Source of the DNA: Chloroflexota bacterium
GTDB taxonomy: Bacteria > Chloroflexota > Limnocylindria > Limnocylindrales > Limnocylindraceae
Direction of reading: 5' to 3'
NCBI GenBank assembly: GCA_003476885.1
Contig: DMUR01000015.1
Location: 2,450 to 8,505 of the forward strand
Length of the DNA stretch: 6,056 bases
In this document: positions 5,305-6,056 of the stretch, in pieces
How positions within the stretch are numbered: the first letter of the stretch is position 1
Layout: every line of letters begins with the position of its first letter
The notes under the pieces: model-generated
The model's database searches: none
What the model was told of the DNA's origin: nothing
Seen by the model: the letters and a program-made list of their open reading frames with translations, nothing else
Program-made: the position numbers and the translations under genes

Positions 5305-6056
5305 TTGTCTACCCCGCCCATCACTGGATCAAGGCTCGCCATCACCGCCATGGTGTCGGCAATAAGATTTCCGCGCGTCAGTGGTCCGACAAGTTGCAAG
5401 TGCACGAATGATGGATCGTGAATGCGCATGCGGAACGGTTGATCGGTTCCGTCAGAGATCGCGTAGACACCGTATGCGCCGCGCGGTCCCTCTACCGCAC
5501 CGAATGCGCGGCCTGGTCGTGGTCGGATCAGGCGCGGCAACTTTGCCATCACTGGACCATCTGGCATTTCGTGCAACACCTGGTCAATGATGCGAATGGA
5601 TTCGCGGATCTCGTCAATGCGCACCATGTATCGCGCGAGTGAATCGCCTTCGTCGCGCGTCGGCACGTTGAACTCCAACTCTGGGTAGACAAGGTACGGG
5701 TGGTCGCGTCGCAGATCAAACGGCACGCCGGTGGCGCGGAGGTTCGGTCCGGTCACGCCCATGCGGAGCGCGGTGGCGGCGTCGAGTGTGCCGAGACCAC
5801 GCGTGCGTCGAACGAAGATCTCGTTTTCGTTCATCAGGCCAAGGTTTGAATCGATCTGCGCGGCGGCGCGGCTCATCCAGTTGCCGAGTCGGCTCATGAA
5901 CTCGTGGTTTAGGTCGCCGTTCACACCACCGATGCGGTAGTAGTTGTAGAGCAGCTTCTGGCCGGTGAGTGCGGCGAGCATGTCCACGATCTCGTCGCGC
6001 TCAATGAACGACCAGAGGATCGGGGTGATCCCACCAAGATCCAGCGCCATCCAGCC
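5301..6056 (-). CDS. nuoD: NuoD, quinone-module subunit of complex I (C-terminal part, 5' end beyond window)
   Basis: The frame is open from the window edge to TGA 5303..5301 and gives 251 residues; roughly the first 120-150 are missing. NuoD (49-kDa subunit) is a peripheral-arm protein that forms the quinone cavity with NuoB and NuoH. Visible motifs, numbered from the edge: LDLGGITPILWSFIERDEI (5-23), TGQKLLYNYYRIGGVNGDL (31-49), LRMGVTGPNLRATG (97-110), YMVRIDEIRESIRII (143-157), VEGPRGAYGVYAISDG (188-203), DPSFVHL (214-220) and the terminal SLDPVMGGVDK (241-251). Compared with Thermus and proteobacterial NuoD, the segment with the MEAxIxHFKxxTEG motif, between GPVM (167-170) and RAFGAVEGPRG (183-193), is absent. 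Short forms such as that of Bacillus also lack it. The quinone-site His and Tyr lie upstream of the window and cannot be judged. The 4-base GTGA overlap with nuoH indicates translational coupling. Confidence 0.96.
   Translation of the reverse strand, partial: GWMALDLGGITPILWSFIERDEIVDMLAALTGQKLLYNYYRIGGVNGDLNHEFMSRLGNWMSRAAAQIDSNLGLMNENEIFVRRTRGLGTLDAATALRMGVTGPNLRATGVPFDLRRDHPYLVYPELEFNVPTRDEGDSLARYMVRIDEIRESIRIIDQVLHEMPDGPVMAKLPRLIRPRPGRAFGAVEGPRGAYGVYAISDGTDQPFRMRIHDPSFVHLQLVGPLTRGNLIADTMAVMASLDPVMGGVDK
5312..5315 (-). promoter_or_regulatory. Weak Shine-Dalgarno site of nuoH
   Basis: GGGG followed by TAGACAA precedes GTG 5304..5302, within the last codons of nuoD. The match is poor, and nuoH is probably translated by coupling through the GTGA overlap. 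Confidence 0.35.

Overview
The window is a piece of a bacterial respiratory complex I (NADH:quinone oxidoreductase, nuo) operon. Every supported gene is on the minus strand, so transcription runs from position 6056 towards 1. In transcription order it holds: the C-terminal 251 codons of nuoD; nuoH; one ORF joining a shortened nuoI to a nuoE-like domain; a nuoF-like gene; and the first 625 codons of a large flavoprotein with a NuoG-like [2Fe-2S] domain in front of a GltD-type NADPH/FAD oxidoreductase. The two end genes run off the window. The genes overlap, abut or are about 10 nt apart. I see no promoter, terminator, RNA gene, mobile element or CRISPR array, and no non-coding stretch longer than about 12 bases.

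The organism is a bacterium of fairly high GC (about 60% by eye) with purine-rich Shine-Dalgarno sites and GTG starts. The lineage cannot be fixed from this window. The D-H-I gene order, the short NuoD and the long NuoH suggest a relative of the 11-subunit type of complex I outside the Proteobacteria. Chloroflexota or Actinobacteria-like groups are a weak guess.

The membrane-facing subunits look functional: NuoD keeps its quinone-module motifs, and NuoH keeps most signature motifs plus two extra hydrophobic helices. The electron-input side is altered throughout. The NuoI part has only one of two CxxCxxCxxxCP motifs. The NuoE part has only the first of two cysteine pairs. NuoF keeps the FMN glycine-rich loop, but several NADH-pocket residues are replaced and one of four cluster N3 cysteines is Thr. 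Where nuoG would be expected there is a gene with NuoG's N-terminal [2Fe-2S] domain joined to a GltD-like NADPH-type flavoprotein.

The main hypothesis is a rewired complex I in which the NADH-FMN-N3 entry has decayed or changed and reducing power enters through the GltD-type flavoprotein, probably from NADPH, possibly in reverse or by a bifurcating route. The substitutions are read directly from the sequence; the rewiring is inference.
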